From an uncultured Paracoccaceae bacterium (GTDB lineage: Bacteria > Pseudomonadota > Alphaproteobacteria > Rhodobacterales > Rhodobacteraceae): a DNA stretch of 64,000 bases. Positions 1 to 8,619 of this stretch are shown here, piece by piece (the stretch's first letter is position 1; every line of letters starts with the position of its first letter). A model generated the notes under the pieces. The model saw only the letters and a program-made list of their open reading frames with translations, made no database searches and had not been told where the DNA came from. Location: the NCBI GenBank assembly GCA_947488175.1, contig CANKYO010000005.1:310001-374000 (forward strand). Reading direction: 5' to 3'. Made by a program: the position numbers and the translations under genes.

Positions 1-83
1 ATTAGAATGCTTGATATATAGCGGCAGACCTCATATGATAAAAATGAATGTTTGATGGGTCTTGTATCAGCTATGGTGATGAA

Positions 84-953
84 ATGAGAAATCTGGATAT
101 GACTGCTTTGCGATCCTTTGTAGCCGTTGCTGACACGGGCGGTGTGACCAAGGCGGCAGGGCTTTTGAACCTGACGCAGTCTGCTGTTTCCATGCAGCTG
201 AAACGATTGGAAGAGTCCTTGAATGTGTCTTTGCTCGACCGCTCCGCACGATCTATCGGCCTGACAACACAAGGTGAACAGATGCTCAGTTATGCCCGGC
301 GGATGCTGGCCTTGAACGACGAAATCTATGGCAAACTGACCGCGATCGAATTTGAAGGCGAGGTCACGCTGGGCGTGCCGCATGACATTATATACCCGGT
401 CATTCCCAAGGTGCTCCGCCGGTTCGCGGCGGCCTATCCAAGGGTCCGGGTGCAGCTTGTTTCATCTTTTACAAGAAAACTTGTTGAGCAATTCAATCGG
501 GGGGAGATTGACGTCATCCTGACGACCGAAGACAGCGTCGGGACTGGCGGCGAAACACTGGCCAAGGTGCCGCTGATCTGGGTTGGCGCGCCGGGCGGGC
601 AGGCGTGGAAACAGCGCCCTTTGCGGCTTGCCTTTGAACAGCGCTGCATCTTTCGGCAATACGTGCAACGGCGGCTGGATGCTGTCGGAATCCCATGGGA
701 AATGGCCGTCGAGAGCGAGTCAACACGCACAATCGAGGCCACAGTCAGCGCTGATCTGGCAGTTCACACCATTCTGGAAGGCACCGCGTCGCACCATTTT
801 GAAGCGGTCAATCATGGTGGCAGCCTGCCGCGTCTGCTGGAGGTTAATGTGAATATGTATAGCGCATCGATCAATGACGGGCCGGTTGTCGCCGACCTGT
901 CACAGTTCGTGCGGGACGGGTTTTACACCATGCGGGTGCCGGTCACGGCGTGA
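84..953 (+). CDS. LysR-family transcriptional regulator
   Basis: DNA-binding regulator of 289 residues, the normal LysR length. Residues about 5-65 form the winged helix-turn-helix (TALRSFVAVADTGGVTKAA, then LTQSAVSMQLKRLE), followed by a periplasmic-binding-like effector domain. An upstream in-frame ATG at 48 would add 12 residues unlike the family; the ATG at 84 places MRNLDMTALRSF at the N terminus as LysR proteins normally begin, so I prefer it. It converges on the oxidoreductase at 943, with an 11-base overlap of 3' ends, so the usual divergent-target logic gives no clue here; whatever lies left of the window is the better target candidate. Effector unknown. Confidence 0.9.
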   Translation: MRNLDMTALRSFVAVADTGGVTKAAGLLNLTQSAVSMQLKRLEESLNVSLLDRSARSIGLTTQGEQMLSYARRMLALNDEIYGKLTAIEFEGEVTLGVPHDIIYPVIPKVLRRFAAAYPRVRVQLVSSFTRKLVEQFNRGEIDVILTTEDSVGTGGETLAKVPLIWVGAPGGQAWKQRPLRLAFEQRCIFRQYVQRRLDAVGIPWEMAVESESTRTIEATVSADLAVHTILEGTASHHFEAVNHGGSLPRLLEVNVNMYSASINDGPVVADLSQFVRDGFYTMRVPVTA

Positions 954-1902
954 TAACCACCTTGCCGGTGGACTGCCTGCTCCGCATCAGTTCGAGCGCC
1001 TGAGCGGCGTCATCCAATTGTAAAACATGGCTAATATGCGGCTGCAGGCGCCCCTGATCGTACCATTCCATCAATTCGCCCAAGCTCTCGATCAGCGCGT
1101 TGGGCTGAAAGCCAAGGTAGCCGCCCCAATAGAACCCGATGACCGTGATGTTCTTGACCAGAATGATGTTGGCCGGGATCGGGGGAACCTTGCCGCTGGC
1201 AAATCCGATGACGATGATCCGAGCCTCGCGGTTGCAGGCCCCTAGCGCTGCCTTGAATGCGTCACCCCCGACGGGATCGTAAACCACATTGGCCCCGCCC
1301 AACTCCTTGACCGCTTCCTTGATGTCGTCGGTTGTGCTGTCGATCAGGTGATCCGCGCCCGCATTCTTTGCGACGGCCAGCTTGTCCGCGCCGCGCGCGA
1401 CGGCGATGACGGTGGCCCCCATCGCCTTGCCGATCTCAACCGCGGTCAGCCCGACGCCACCCGCTGCGCCCAGCACCAGCAACGTTTCACCGTTCTGCAA
1501 TTGCGCCCGCCGTTTCAAAGCCAAGTGAGAGGTGCCGTAAGCCACCATGAAACCTGCCGCGACCTCTGACGGCATTTTGTCCGGCACCGGTCGGCAAAGC
1601 GCCGCCGGGAACGCACCCTGTTCGGCCATGCCGCCGCTGCCCCCAAAGACGGCCACACGGGTCCCGATCGGCGGCGTGGACACATCCGGGCCGTGTGCGA
1701 CCACAGTGCCACAAACCTCCATCCCGAGTGTGAAGGGTGGGGTCGGCGTGTCCTGATACGTGCCATTGGCCATCAGCAGGTCCGCGAAGTTCAAACCGCA
1801 CGCTTCGATATCCAAAATGACCTCGCCCTTTTTTGCGGTCGGAGCGGGAACATTTGTAACCTCTGGTGCGTTATTGAACGATGAAACCTGAAATGTGCGC
1901 AT
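943..1902 (-). CDS. NADPH:quinone oxidoreductase family (zinc-free MDR)
   Basis: 319-residue medium-chain dehydrogenase/reductase. The N-terminal GroES-like part (residues 1-115, with CGLNFADLLMANGTYQ) lacks the zinc ligands of alcohol dehydrogenases, and residues 145-151 (GAAGGVG) form the Rossmann nucleotide loop, as in quinone oxidoreductase/zeta-crystallin relatives. Probably reduces quinones or enones with NADPH in the cytoplasm; the physiological substrate is not evident. Single gene, convergent with the LysR gene. Upstream (1924-1940) is a TTAACC half of a CtrA-type box without the second half. Confidence 0.88.
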   Translation of the reverse strand: MRTFQVSSFNNAPEVTNVPAPTAKKGEVILDIEACGLNFADLLMANGTYQDTPTPPFTLGMEVCGTVVAHGPDVSTPPIGTRVAVFGGSGGMAEQGAFPAALCRPVPDKMPSEVAAGFMVAYGTSHLALKRRAQLQNGETLLVLGAAGGVGLTAVEIGKAMGATVIAVARGADKLAVAKNAGADHLIDSTTDDIKEAVKELGGANVVYDPVGGDAFKAALGACNREARIIVIGFASGKVPPIPANIILVKNITVIGFYWGGYLGFQPNALIESLGELMEWYDQGRLQPHISHVLQLDDAAQALELMRSRQSTGKVVITP

Positions 1903-2175
1903 AAACGAATCCTTCTTAGTATGGCTTTATTAACCCTTATCGCCCAATCATTGCAGCAGATGAAAGGATGCCGGCTTTGACCGGTCGCGTAAAAAGTGTC
2001 ATCATGAACCTGTCTTTAAGGTCAGGTCTGCTGCTGCAACCGTTGCGTGTTACGCTTGAATGGTGTCATGCACATCATCAAGCAGGACGCGCTTGCAGAT
2101 TCAACCAAGCGCTAAACGCTGCATCGGGCACTGGCAACATGTTGCCGCGTGCTTTCTAACTAAGGAAATAAACGA

Positions 2176-2547
2176 ATGAAACATCCGGTAGATGTACATG
2201 TAGGTAAGCGCATCCGTCACCGCCGCTGGATGAGCGGCACAACCCAACAGCAGTTGGCGGAAAAAGTTGGTATCAAGTTTCAGCAGATCCAGAAGTACGA
2301 AACAGGTATGAACCGCGTCAGTGCATCGCGGCTTTGGGACATCGCAAAGGTGTTGAACGTGCCTGTCTCATTCTTCTTTGAAGGCCTCGATACTCAACCT
2401 CCGGCAGACAGCAACAACAGTGATATGCCGGGTGATATCCTGACCGACAAGGAAGCGTTGGAGCTTCTGCGGTCTTACTATGCAATTCCAGAAAACCAGC
2501 GTCGCCGCCTTTTTGACCTGGCGCGGGTGCTGAGCGAAGCAGCCTGA
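2176..2547 (+). CDS. XRE-family regulator, PraR-like
   Basis: 123-residue cytoplasmic regulator. Residues about 10-65 are a Cro/CI-type helix-turn-helix (GKRIRHRRWMSGTTQQQLAE, KFQQIQKYETG), followed by VPVSFFFEG and a short C-terminal helical tail. This arrangement is the widespread alphaproteobacterial group that includes rhizobial PraR; membership is family-level inference. Start ATG follows AAGGAAATAAACG, a reasonable ribosome binding site. The 273 bases upstream hold no convincing gene; a 63-codon frame at 1968 looks accidental. Confidence 0.85.
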   Translation: MKHPVDVHVGKRIRHRRWMSGTTQQQLAEKVGIKFQQIQKYETGMNRVSASRLWDIAKVLNVPVSFFFEGLDTQPPADSNNSDMPGDILTDKEALELLRSYYAIPENQRRRLFDLARVLSEAA

Positions 2548-2589
2548 CACGGGCTTGACCATCCCATCTGCCCCGCGCTACCGCAAACG

Positions 2590-3429
2590 GTGACAGCCGG
2601 TGTGGATGGGAATGGCACAGTGTTCAAAGACAAAGCGTTCAATGACGACCTGATACGGGTTGCCCATCTGCTGGCAGATGCGGCGCGTCCTGAGACTCTG
2701 CACCACTTTCGCACGGCCGATCTGGTGACCGATAACAAGTTGGGCGAAGGCTTTGATCCGGTGACCGAAGCGGATCGCGCCGCCGAGCAGGCCATGCGGG
2801 ACGTTCTTGGCCGGGAACGACCGGACGATTCCATTCTTGGCGAGGAATTTGGCCATTTTCAGGGTAGCAGCGATCTGACATGGGTGCTTGACCCGATTGA
2901 CGGGACCCGTGGCTATATCAGTGGTACGCCGACCTGGGGCGTTCTGATTTCAGTGGCGGACAAGGACAGCCCGATCTTCGGCCTGATTGATCAGCCCTAT
3001 ATCGGTGAGCGATTTGCCGGTGGGCTGGGTGTGGCCGAATTGGTGGGGCCATTGGGCCTATTGCCGCTGCGGACGCGAGCAACGCGCGATCTGGCCGATG
3101 CGACGGTGCTGACCACCTTTCCCGAAGTTGGAACGCCCGATGAGATGCGGGCCTTTCAGGCCGTATCTGCGCAGGTCCGGCTGACCCGGTATGGCATGGA
3201 TTGCTATGGCTATGCGTTGCTGGCGGCGGGGCAGGTCGATCTGGTGATTGAGGCCGGGTTGAATGCTTATGATATTCAGGCCCCCATCGCCGTGATAGAG
3301 GCAGCGGGCGGGGTCGTGACCGATTGGGATGGTGGTCCGGCCCATGAAGGTGGTCGTGCGCTGGCCGCGGCAAACGCCCAGATACATGCCGCCGCTTTGG
3401 CGGTGCTGCGTGATGCGATAAATGCCTGA
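2590..3429 (+). CDS. hisN: Inositol monophosphatase family; histidinol-phosphatase (HisN type)
   Basis: 279-residue Mg-dependent, Li-sensitive-type phosphatase. Metal-site motifs are all present: DPVTEADRAAE at 56-66, GEEFG at 84-88, DPIDGTRG at 101-108 and YDIQAPIAVIEAAGG near the C terminus. The DPVT-D-A-E and IDGTRGYISG forms match the HisN group that dephosphorylates L-histidinol phosphate, although inositol-phosphatase activity cannot be excluded. The start is uncertain: GTG at 2590 is the longest option, with in-frame GTG codons at 2602 and 2620 closer to where relatives begin. It overlaps the next gene by 8 bases, so the two are probably cotranscribed. Confidence 0.82.
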   Translation: MTAGVDGNGTVFKDKAFNDDLIRVAHLLADAARPETLHHFRTADLVTDNKLGEGFDPVTEADRAAEQAMRDVLGRERPDDSILGEEFGHFQGSSDLTWVLDPIDGTRGYISGTPTWGVLISVADKDSPIFGLIDQPYIGERFAGGLGVAELVGPLGLLPLRTRATRDLADATVLTTFPEVGTPDEMRAFQAVSAQVRLTRYGMDCYGYALLAAGQVDLVIEAGLNAYDIQAPIAVIEAAGGVVTDWDGGPAHEGGRALAAANAQIHAAALAVLRDAINA

Positions 3430-4759
3430 CCTGCTGATCCGCAATGCATCCGTCATCCTGACGATGGATGACGCGCGATCCGAGTCGGCGGACGCGGACA
3501 TTTTGATCAGCGACGGCGTGATCGCCGCCATCGGGACTGATCTGCCTGCTGAAAATGCAGATGTTTTTGACGCCACCGGGGCCATCATCACACCGGGTCT
3601 CGTCAATACCCATCATCATCTCTATCAAACCCTGACCCGCGCGGTGCCGGGTGCGCAGGACGCGCTCTTGTTTGGGTGGTTGCAGCGTCTTTACCCGATT
3701 TGGGCGCGGTTTGGCCCGGAAGAGATGTTCGTGTCAGCCCAGATCGGATTGGCGGAACTGGCGCTGTCCGGCTGCACGCTGACCTCGGATCATCTGTATC
3801 TGTTTCCCAATGGGGCGCGGCTGGATGACACGATTGCTGCCGCCGCTGAGATTGGTTTGCGATTTCATGCCACCCGCGGCGCGATGAGCATTGGGGAAAG
3901 TGATGGGGGCCTGCCGCCGGACAGTCTGGTCGAAGCGGAGGCCGTCATTCTGGAAGACTGCATTCGGGTGATCGATGCGTTTCATGATCCGCGCCCCGGG
4001 GCGATGACCCGTGTTGGCGTGGCACCGTGCAGTCCGTTTTCCGTCAGTCGTGATCTGATGCGCGATGCAGCAGTTCTGGCCCGTGACAAGGGTGTGATGC
4101 TGCATACACATCTGGCCGAGAATGATGAGGACATTGCCTATTCACTGGAGAAATTCGGTTGCCGTCCCGGACAATATGCCGAAGATCTGGGCTGGGTCGG
4201 CGATGACGTTTGGCATGCGCATTGTGTGAAACTGAATGGGCAAGAGATTGATCTGTTCGCCCGCACGCAGACAGGTGTTGCCCATTGCCCCTGTTCCAAT
4301 TGCCGCCTTGGATCGGGCATCGCGCCGCTGCGGCAGATGCGCGATGCGGGCGTGTCCGTCGGCCTGGGCGTGGATGGATCGGCCAGCAATGATATGGGCA
4401 ATCTAGTGGCCGAGGCCCGGCAAGCGATGTTGTTGCAGCGGGTTGCCAATGGGGCCGATGCCATGTCTGCCCGCGAAGCACTGGAGATCGCCACGCGCGG
4501 CGGGGCTGCCGTGCTGGGGCGCGATGATTGTGGTCAGATTGCAGTCGGCAAACGGGCGGATATCGCGGTGTGGGATGCGAGGGCGGTTGAGAATGCAGGG
4601 TCGTGGGACCCGGCCGCGCTGGTTCTGGCCGGTCCGGCGAAGGTTCGTGATTTGTTTGTGGAAGGTCGTCAGGTGGTTGCCAATGGCCAAATGCAGACAA
4701 TTGATTTGGACAAGGTGATTAACCGCCAGAACACCTTGGCCGCGCGGCTGGCGGAATAG
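3422..4759 (+). CDS. 8-oxoguanine deaminase (amidohydrolase superfamily)
   Basis: 445 residues. Metal-binding NTHHH at 62-66 (H64, H66), HTHLAEND in the middle and the later VDGSASND aspartate are the amidohydrolase metal and catalytic residues. The long stretch with CSNCRLGSGIAPLR and the gatekeeping LFGWLQRLYPIWARF segment match the 8-oxoguanine deaminase group, which converts 8-oxoguanine to urate, rather than guanine or cytosine deaminases. Overlaps the end of hisN by 8 bases. Convergent with a guanine deaminase operon, so two purine-ring deaminases sit within about 3 kb, suggesting a purine salvage or catabolic locus. Confidence 0.87.
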   Translation: MPDLLIRNASVILTMDDARSESADADILISDGVIAAIGTDLPAENADVFDATGAIITPGLVNTHHHLYQTLTRAVPGAQDALLFGWLQRLYPIWARFGPEEMFVSAQIGLAELALSGCTLTSDHLYLFPNGARLDDTIAAAAEIGLRFHATRGAMSIGESDGGLPPDSLVEAEAVILEDCIRVIDAFHDPRPGAMTRVGVAPCSPFSVSRDLMRDAAVLARDKGVMLHTHLAENDEDIAYSLEKFGCRPGQYAEDLGWVGDDVWHAHCVKLNGQEIDLFARTQTGVAHCPCSNCRLGSGIAPLRQMRDAGVSVGLGVDGSASNDMGNLVAEARQAMLLQRVANGADAMSAREALEIATRGGAAVLGRDDCGQIAVGKRADIAVWDARAVENAGSWDPAALVLAGPAKVRDLFVEGRQVVANGQMQTIDLDKVINRQNTLAARLAE

Positions 4760-4776
4760 GTCGCGCCCTTGGCGCA

Positions 4777-5226
4777 TTATCGTGGTTGATAGCTGGCCAA
4801 TACGTCCCAGGCGAATGCAAAGTTGGGCGTGCCGATTTCCAACTGATCCTGCGCGATCATCACCACGGTCTGACCGGTGTTATCCGTTCCAACTGCCGTC
4901 AGCCTATATTCCGTTCCGCCTGACCCGGCGCCAAGCGGCTCAATTGCAAAAAGAAATGGGCGATCAAAGCCTGCCACATCGCGCAGGGTGAATTGTCGCG
5001 TGGCTGTCTGAAATGGCTGATCCTGCGTGAAAATCTCTAACCGCTGAACGGTACGTCGCATGCCGGTCTGCGCCAACTGCACCCCGCCATCCTTTTGCGT
5101 CGCAGCAAATCCATCCGGCAGCAATATGCTAAAACCGTAAGCATCAATTCGTGTACTTTCTGCTTCGACTACAAAAGGCCACGTCAGCAACAGCGTGGAT
5201 ATCAGTATTGATCTTACCCGCCTCAT
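4777..5226 (-). CDS. Secreted hypothetical protein downstream of guaD
   Basis: 149 residues, family not recognised. The N terminus (RRVRS, then ILISTLLLTWPFVVEAES) is a typical Sec signal peptide, predicting a periplasmic protein of about 125 residues with mixed beta-type content and no visible catalytic motif. The ATG overlaps the guaD stop by four bases (ATGA), so it is translated with guaD and shares its promoter. Its role beside a cytoplasmic deaminase is unexplained. Confidence 0.7.
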   Translation of the reverse strand: MRRVRSILISTLLLTWPFVVEAESTRIDAYGFSILLPDGFAATQKDGGVQLAQTGMRRTVQRLEIFTQDQPFQTATRQFTLRDVAGFDRPFLFAIEPLGAGSGGTEYRLTAVGTDNTGQTVVMIAQDQLEIGTPNFAFAWDVLASYQPR

Positions 5227-6527
5227 CGGTTTTCACCGCGCTGATACCGCTGCCCGGCGATCCACACATCTGCAATGGATCGGTCATCGCCCATCATGAT
5301 CGTGGGAAAAAGTGCATCCCAGATATCCTGTGCCTGCTGGCTGCGTTGGGCGATGGCCGGGGTCGCGGCAAGGTTGAGAACCGTGATATCCGCCATGGCC
5401 CCGGCGCCAAGATGGCCAATCTGGCCATTCATGTGCAGCGCCTGCGCCGACCCTTCGGTGGCCAGCCACATCAGTTGCGCCGGATGTAATGCTATCCCGC
5501 GCAGTTGCCCAATTTCATAGGCGGCTGCCATCGTGCGGAGCATGGAAAATGACGATCCACCGCCTGTATCGGTTGCCAGACCGACCTGCAGGCCAGCCTT
5601 GGCCAGCCCCATCAGGTCAAACAGGCCCGAGCCGATGAAGGTGTTTGACGTCGGACAATGGATGACCGCCGCGCCAACCTCACGCAATCGCGCCACCTCC
5701 CGGTCCTCCAGATGGATGGCATGGCCGTAAAGCCCCCTTGCACCAAGCAATCCAAAGCTTTCGTAAGTGTCGAGATAGTCGCGCGCGTCTGGAAACAGGT
5801 CTTTCACCCAGGCGATTTCCGGGAGTTGCTCGCTGAGATGGGTCTGCATCAGGCAATCAGGATATTCCGCCCAAAGTGCGCCCAACGCGGTGAGTTGATC
5901 CGGCGTTGAGGTTGGCGAAAATCGAGGGGTGATGGCGTATTGCGCGCGGCCCTTGCCGTGCCAGGCGTTCAACAGGCGTTTGCTGTCGTCATAGGCGCCT
6001 TGCGCAGTATCGCGCAGATCGTTAGGCGCGTTGCGGTCCATGCAGGTCTTGCCAGCCGCCACAGCCATGTTGCGGGCGGCAGCCGCACCAAAGAACGCAT
6101 CGACACTTGTCGGATGGATGGTGCAAAAACTGGTCAGGGTGGTGGTGCCATGATCCAAGGCGAGATCCAGCGTTCGGTTTGCGATCTGATCCGCATAGGC
6201 AGGATCGTTGAAACGCGCCTCTTCAGGGAAGGTATAAGTGTTGAGCCAGTCAATCAGCTGCTTGCCCCAGCTCGCGATGATCCCTGTCTGCGGATAGTGC
6301 ATATGGGCATCGACGAAGCCTGCGCTGATCAGGGCATCGCCATAATCGGTGATGGCTGCGTCCGCGTACTTCGCTCGCAATGCCGCACCATTCCCCGTCT
6401 CCGCGATTCTGTCGCCATCAATCAATACACCGCCAGCACTGTCAAAATCGGTGACATCACCCCAGTTTTCCGTCAGCGGATTGCCGGAAAAGCTTAAGGT
6501 CTGGCCAAGGAGAAGATGCTTGCTCAT
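5223..6527 (-). CDS. guaD: Guanine deaminase
   Basis: 434-residue amidohydrolase that converts guanine to xanthine and ammonia. The first metal motif is FVDAHMHYPQ (H75, H77), followed by the guanine-deaminase-specific LIDWLNTYTFPEEARF, then MQTHLSEQ, HCPTSNTFIGSGLF (substrate pocket) and the catalytic ATDTGGGSSFS. Length and motif order fit GuaD closely. First gene of a two-gene minus-strand operon with the secreted protein at 4777, divergent from mgtE. Confidence 0.95.
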   Translation of the reverse strand: MSKHLLLGQTLSFSGNPLTENWGDVTDFDSAGGVLIDGDRIAETGNGAALRAKYADAAITDYGDALISAGFVDAHMHYPQTGIIASWGKQLIDWLNTYTFPEEARFNDPAYADQIANRTLDLALDHGTTTLTSFCTIHPTSVDAFFGAAAARNMAVAAGKTCMDRNAPNDLRDTAQGAYDDSKRLLNAWHGKGRAQYAITPRFSPTSTPDQLTALGALWAEYPDCLMQTHLSEQLPEIAWVKDLFPDARDYLDTYESFGLLGARGLYGHAIHLEDREVARLREVGAAVIHCPTSNTFIGSGLFDLMGLAKAGLQVGLATDTGGGSSFSMLRTMAAAYEIGQLRGIALHPAQLMWLATEGSAQALHMNGQIGHLGAGAMADITVLNLAATPAIAQRSQQAQDIWDALFPTIMMGDDRSIADVWIAGQRYQRGENR

Positions 6528-6625
6528 CCCGGCACCATATGGCGAGGCAGCGGGGGCGTAAATCGCTCAATGGCCGTTGTGCGCGGCGCGCGAGAAGCTA
6601 TGGTGCAGGTGCAACGAGGGGCGGT

Positions 6626-7999
6626 ATGACAGACCAATCGGACAACAACGAAGACGAAGCCTTTGGCATCACGGATCGGTTGATCAATGATGTGATGGAG
6701 GCGGTACGCACCGGTGGCGCCGAATGGGTCGATGCGCTGCTTGACCCGTTGCACCCTGCCGACATCGCCCACCTGCTGGAGCAGCTTGATCCGCGCAGCC
6801 GTCGCGACCTGCTAACGGTTTGGAAAGGTGGCGTGGACGGTGACACGCTGTCCGAACTGGACGAGCAGCTGCGCGAAGAGGTGATCGGGCAGTTGGCCCC
6901 AGCTGAGCTGGCCGAGGCTGTGCGCGACCTGGAAAGCGACGATGTCGTCGATCTGGTCGAGTATCTGGGCGAGGACCAACAAGAGGCGGTTCTTGACGCG
7001 CTCGATGCGGGCGACCGGGTGGTTGTCGAACAGGCGCTGACCTATCCTGAAGAATCTGCCGGCCGCCACATGCAGTCCGAGCTGGTTCGCGCGCCGGAAC
7101 ACTGGACGGTGGGCGAGGCGATTGATTACCTGCGCTCTGACGTTGTTCTGCCGGATCAGTTTTATCACATCATCCTGGTCGATCCGCGGCTGAAGGCGGT
7201 GGGATATGTCACGCTGGGCCGGATTCTGAGCCATCCGCGCGACATGCTGTTGCGTGACCTGATGGAGGATACATTCCGCACCTTCCATGTCGCGCAGGAT
7301 GTGGAAGAGGTGGCGCAGGCGATCAACCACTATCACATGATCACGGCACCGGTGGTTGACGATGACGACCGGATCGTCGGTGTGATCACCATCGACGACG
7401 CCATGGCGTTTCTGGAAGAAGAAGCGGAAGAGGATATTCTGCGCCTCGCCGGTGTGGGTGAGGGCAGCCTGTCCGACCGGGTGATTGCCACAACGCGCCG
7501 CCGCTTTCCCTGGCTGGCCGTTAATCTGGTGACGGCGATCTTCGCCTCGATGGTGATCGCGCTGTTTGAGGAAACGATTGCGGGGCTGGTCGCCCTCGCG
7601 GTGTTGATGCCCATTGTCGCGTCGATGGGGGGCAATGCCGGGACACAATCCCTGACCGTGGCTGTGCGTGCGATCGCAACCCGCGATTTGACCACGGCAA
7701 ATGTCTGGCGGGTCATCCGCCGCGAGGTGTTGGTTGGCCTGATTAATGGTCTGTTGTTTGCAGTCGTCATGGGTATCGTTGGTGTGATCTGGTTTGGATC
7801 ACCGATGCTGGGTGTTGTGATCGGGGTGGCGATGGTCATCAATCTGGCGGTGGCGGGTCTGGCCGGGACGGTCATTCCCGTTCTGCTCGAACGGTTTGGA
7901 ATTGACCCGGCGCTCGCCTCTGGCGCGTTTGTCACGACGGTGACGGATGTGGTTGGTTTCTTTGCCTTCCTTGGCCTTGCAGCACTTTGGCTGCTGTGA
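6626..7999 (+). CDS. mgtE: Magnesium transporter MgtE
   Basis: 457 residues from the ATG at 6626, which is preceded by a GAGGGG ribosome binding site; an ATG at 6539 would add 29 Arg-rich residues not seen in the family. Order: acidic MgtE_N helical domain (about 20-130), a pair of CBS domains (about 135-255; VDDDDRIVGVITIDDAMAFL), then five membrane helices with the diagnostic PIVASMGGNAGTQS. Imports Mg2+ through the inner membrane, gated by Mg2+ binding to the cytosolic domains. The stop overlaps the start of the next gene. Confidence 0.95.
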   Translation: MTDQSDNNEDEAFGITDRLINDVMEAVRTGGAEWVDALLDPLHPADIAHLLEQLDPRSRRDLLTVWKGGVDGDTLSELDEQLREEVIGQLAPAELAEAVRDLESDDVVDLVEYLGEDQQEAVLDALDAGDRVVVEQALTYPEESAGRHMQSELVRAPEHWTVGEAIDYLRSDVVLPDQFYHIILVDPRLKAVGYVTLGRILSHPRDMLLRDLMEDTFRTFHVAQDVEEVAQAINHYHMITAPVVDDDDRIVGVITIDDAMAFLEEEAEEDILRLAGVGEGSLSDRVIATTRRRFPWLAVNLVTAIFASMVIALFEETIAGLVALAVLMPIVASMGGNAGTQSLTVAVRAIATRDLTTANVWRVIRREVLVGLINGLLFAVVMGIVGVIWFGSPMLGVVIGVAMVINLAVAGLAGTVIPVLLERFGIDPALASGAFVTTVTDVVGFFAFLGLAALWLL

Positions 8000-8541
8000 T
8001 GGATAAATCCGCCGCGCGCAAAGCCGCCTTTGCCCGGCGCAAGGTCGCGCATGAGGCGGGGTGCGGGACAGCGGGTTATCTGAGCGAGGTTCTGGCGGGC
8101 TATCGCGGTGTGCCGTTGGCCGGTTACATGGCGATGCGAACCGAAATTGATCCGGCGGCGGCCATGGCTGAGGCTACGGCACATGGACCCGTTGGTGTCC
8201 CGGTGATCATGGGTGAAGGGCTACCCCTGCAGTTTCGAATATGGGAGCCGGACTGCCCGATGGTGCCCGGCACATTTGGTGCAATGATTCCCGAAAGCGG
8301 CGAGTGGATAACACCGGAAATCGTGATTGTGCCCCTTGTTGCGTTTGACAGGCGCGGGGGGCGCTTGGGTTATGGTGGCGGTTTTTATGATCGCACGCTG
8401 GAAGGGTTGCGTAAGCGCGGCTCTGTGTTGGCCATCGGTTTTGCCTATGCAGCACAGGAGGATGATAACCTGCCGCTCGAACAGACCGATCAGGTGTTGG
8501 ATATGATCGTGACCGAACAGGATGTCGTCTCCCTACGGTGA
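7999..8541 (+). CDS. 5-formyltetrahydrofolate cyclo-ligase
   Basis: 180 residues from the ATG at 7999, which shares one base with the mgtE stop (TGATG); a TTG at 7987 is possible but less likely. ATP-dependent conversion of 5-formyl-THF to 5,10-methenyl-THF. The ATP and phosphate site GRLGYGGGFYDRTLE and VPLVAFDRRG are diagnostic, and the length is standard. Translationally coupled to mgtE, with no obvious functional link. Confidence 0.92.
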   Translation: MDKSAARKAAFARRKVAHEAGCGTAGYLSEVLAGYRGVPLAGYMAMRTEIDPAAAMAEATAHGPVGVPVIMGEGLPLQFRIWEPDCPMVPGTFGAMIPESGEWITPEIVIVPLVAFDRRGGRLGYGGGFYDRTLEGLRKRGSVLAIGFAYAAQEDDNLPLEQTDQVLDMIVTEQDVVSLR

Positions 8542-8545
8542 ACGA

Positions 8546-8599
8546 AACGATTTTTTGCAAAGAATCGTTGTCCTAAAAATCCTCTAGAAGATTTTTGGA
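8546..8599. repeat. Tandem intergenic hairpins
   Basis: Two hairpins back to back between the cyclo-ligase stop and the phosphoesterase start. The first has arms AACGATT (8546-8552) and AATCGTT (8563-8569). The second pairs TCCTAAAAATC (8571-8581) with GATTTTTGGA (8590-8599) around a TCTAGA centre. GGAACAGCGCC follows. Could end transcription or stabilise the upstream mRNA. The same two-hairpin layout recurs, inverted, at 59269-59314. Confidence 0.6.
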
Positions 8600-8619
8600 A
8601 CAGCGCCTAACAGTAGGCC

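Noticed and set aside
1924..1940. CtrA box before the quinone oxidoreductase
   Set aside because: Only one TTAA half is present; the second half at the right spacing is missing.
1968..2159. 63-codon frame before the XRE gene
   Set aside because: No ribosome binding site and no coding-like composition; treated as upstream regulatory DNA.
6532..6606. GCACCATA / TATGGTGC inverted pair between guaD and mgtE
   Set aside because: Only eight bases per arm and 59 bases apart; could be chance, so not listed as an operator.
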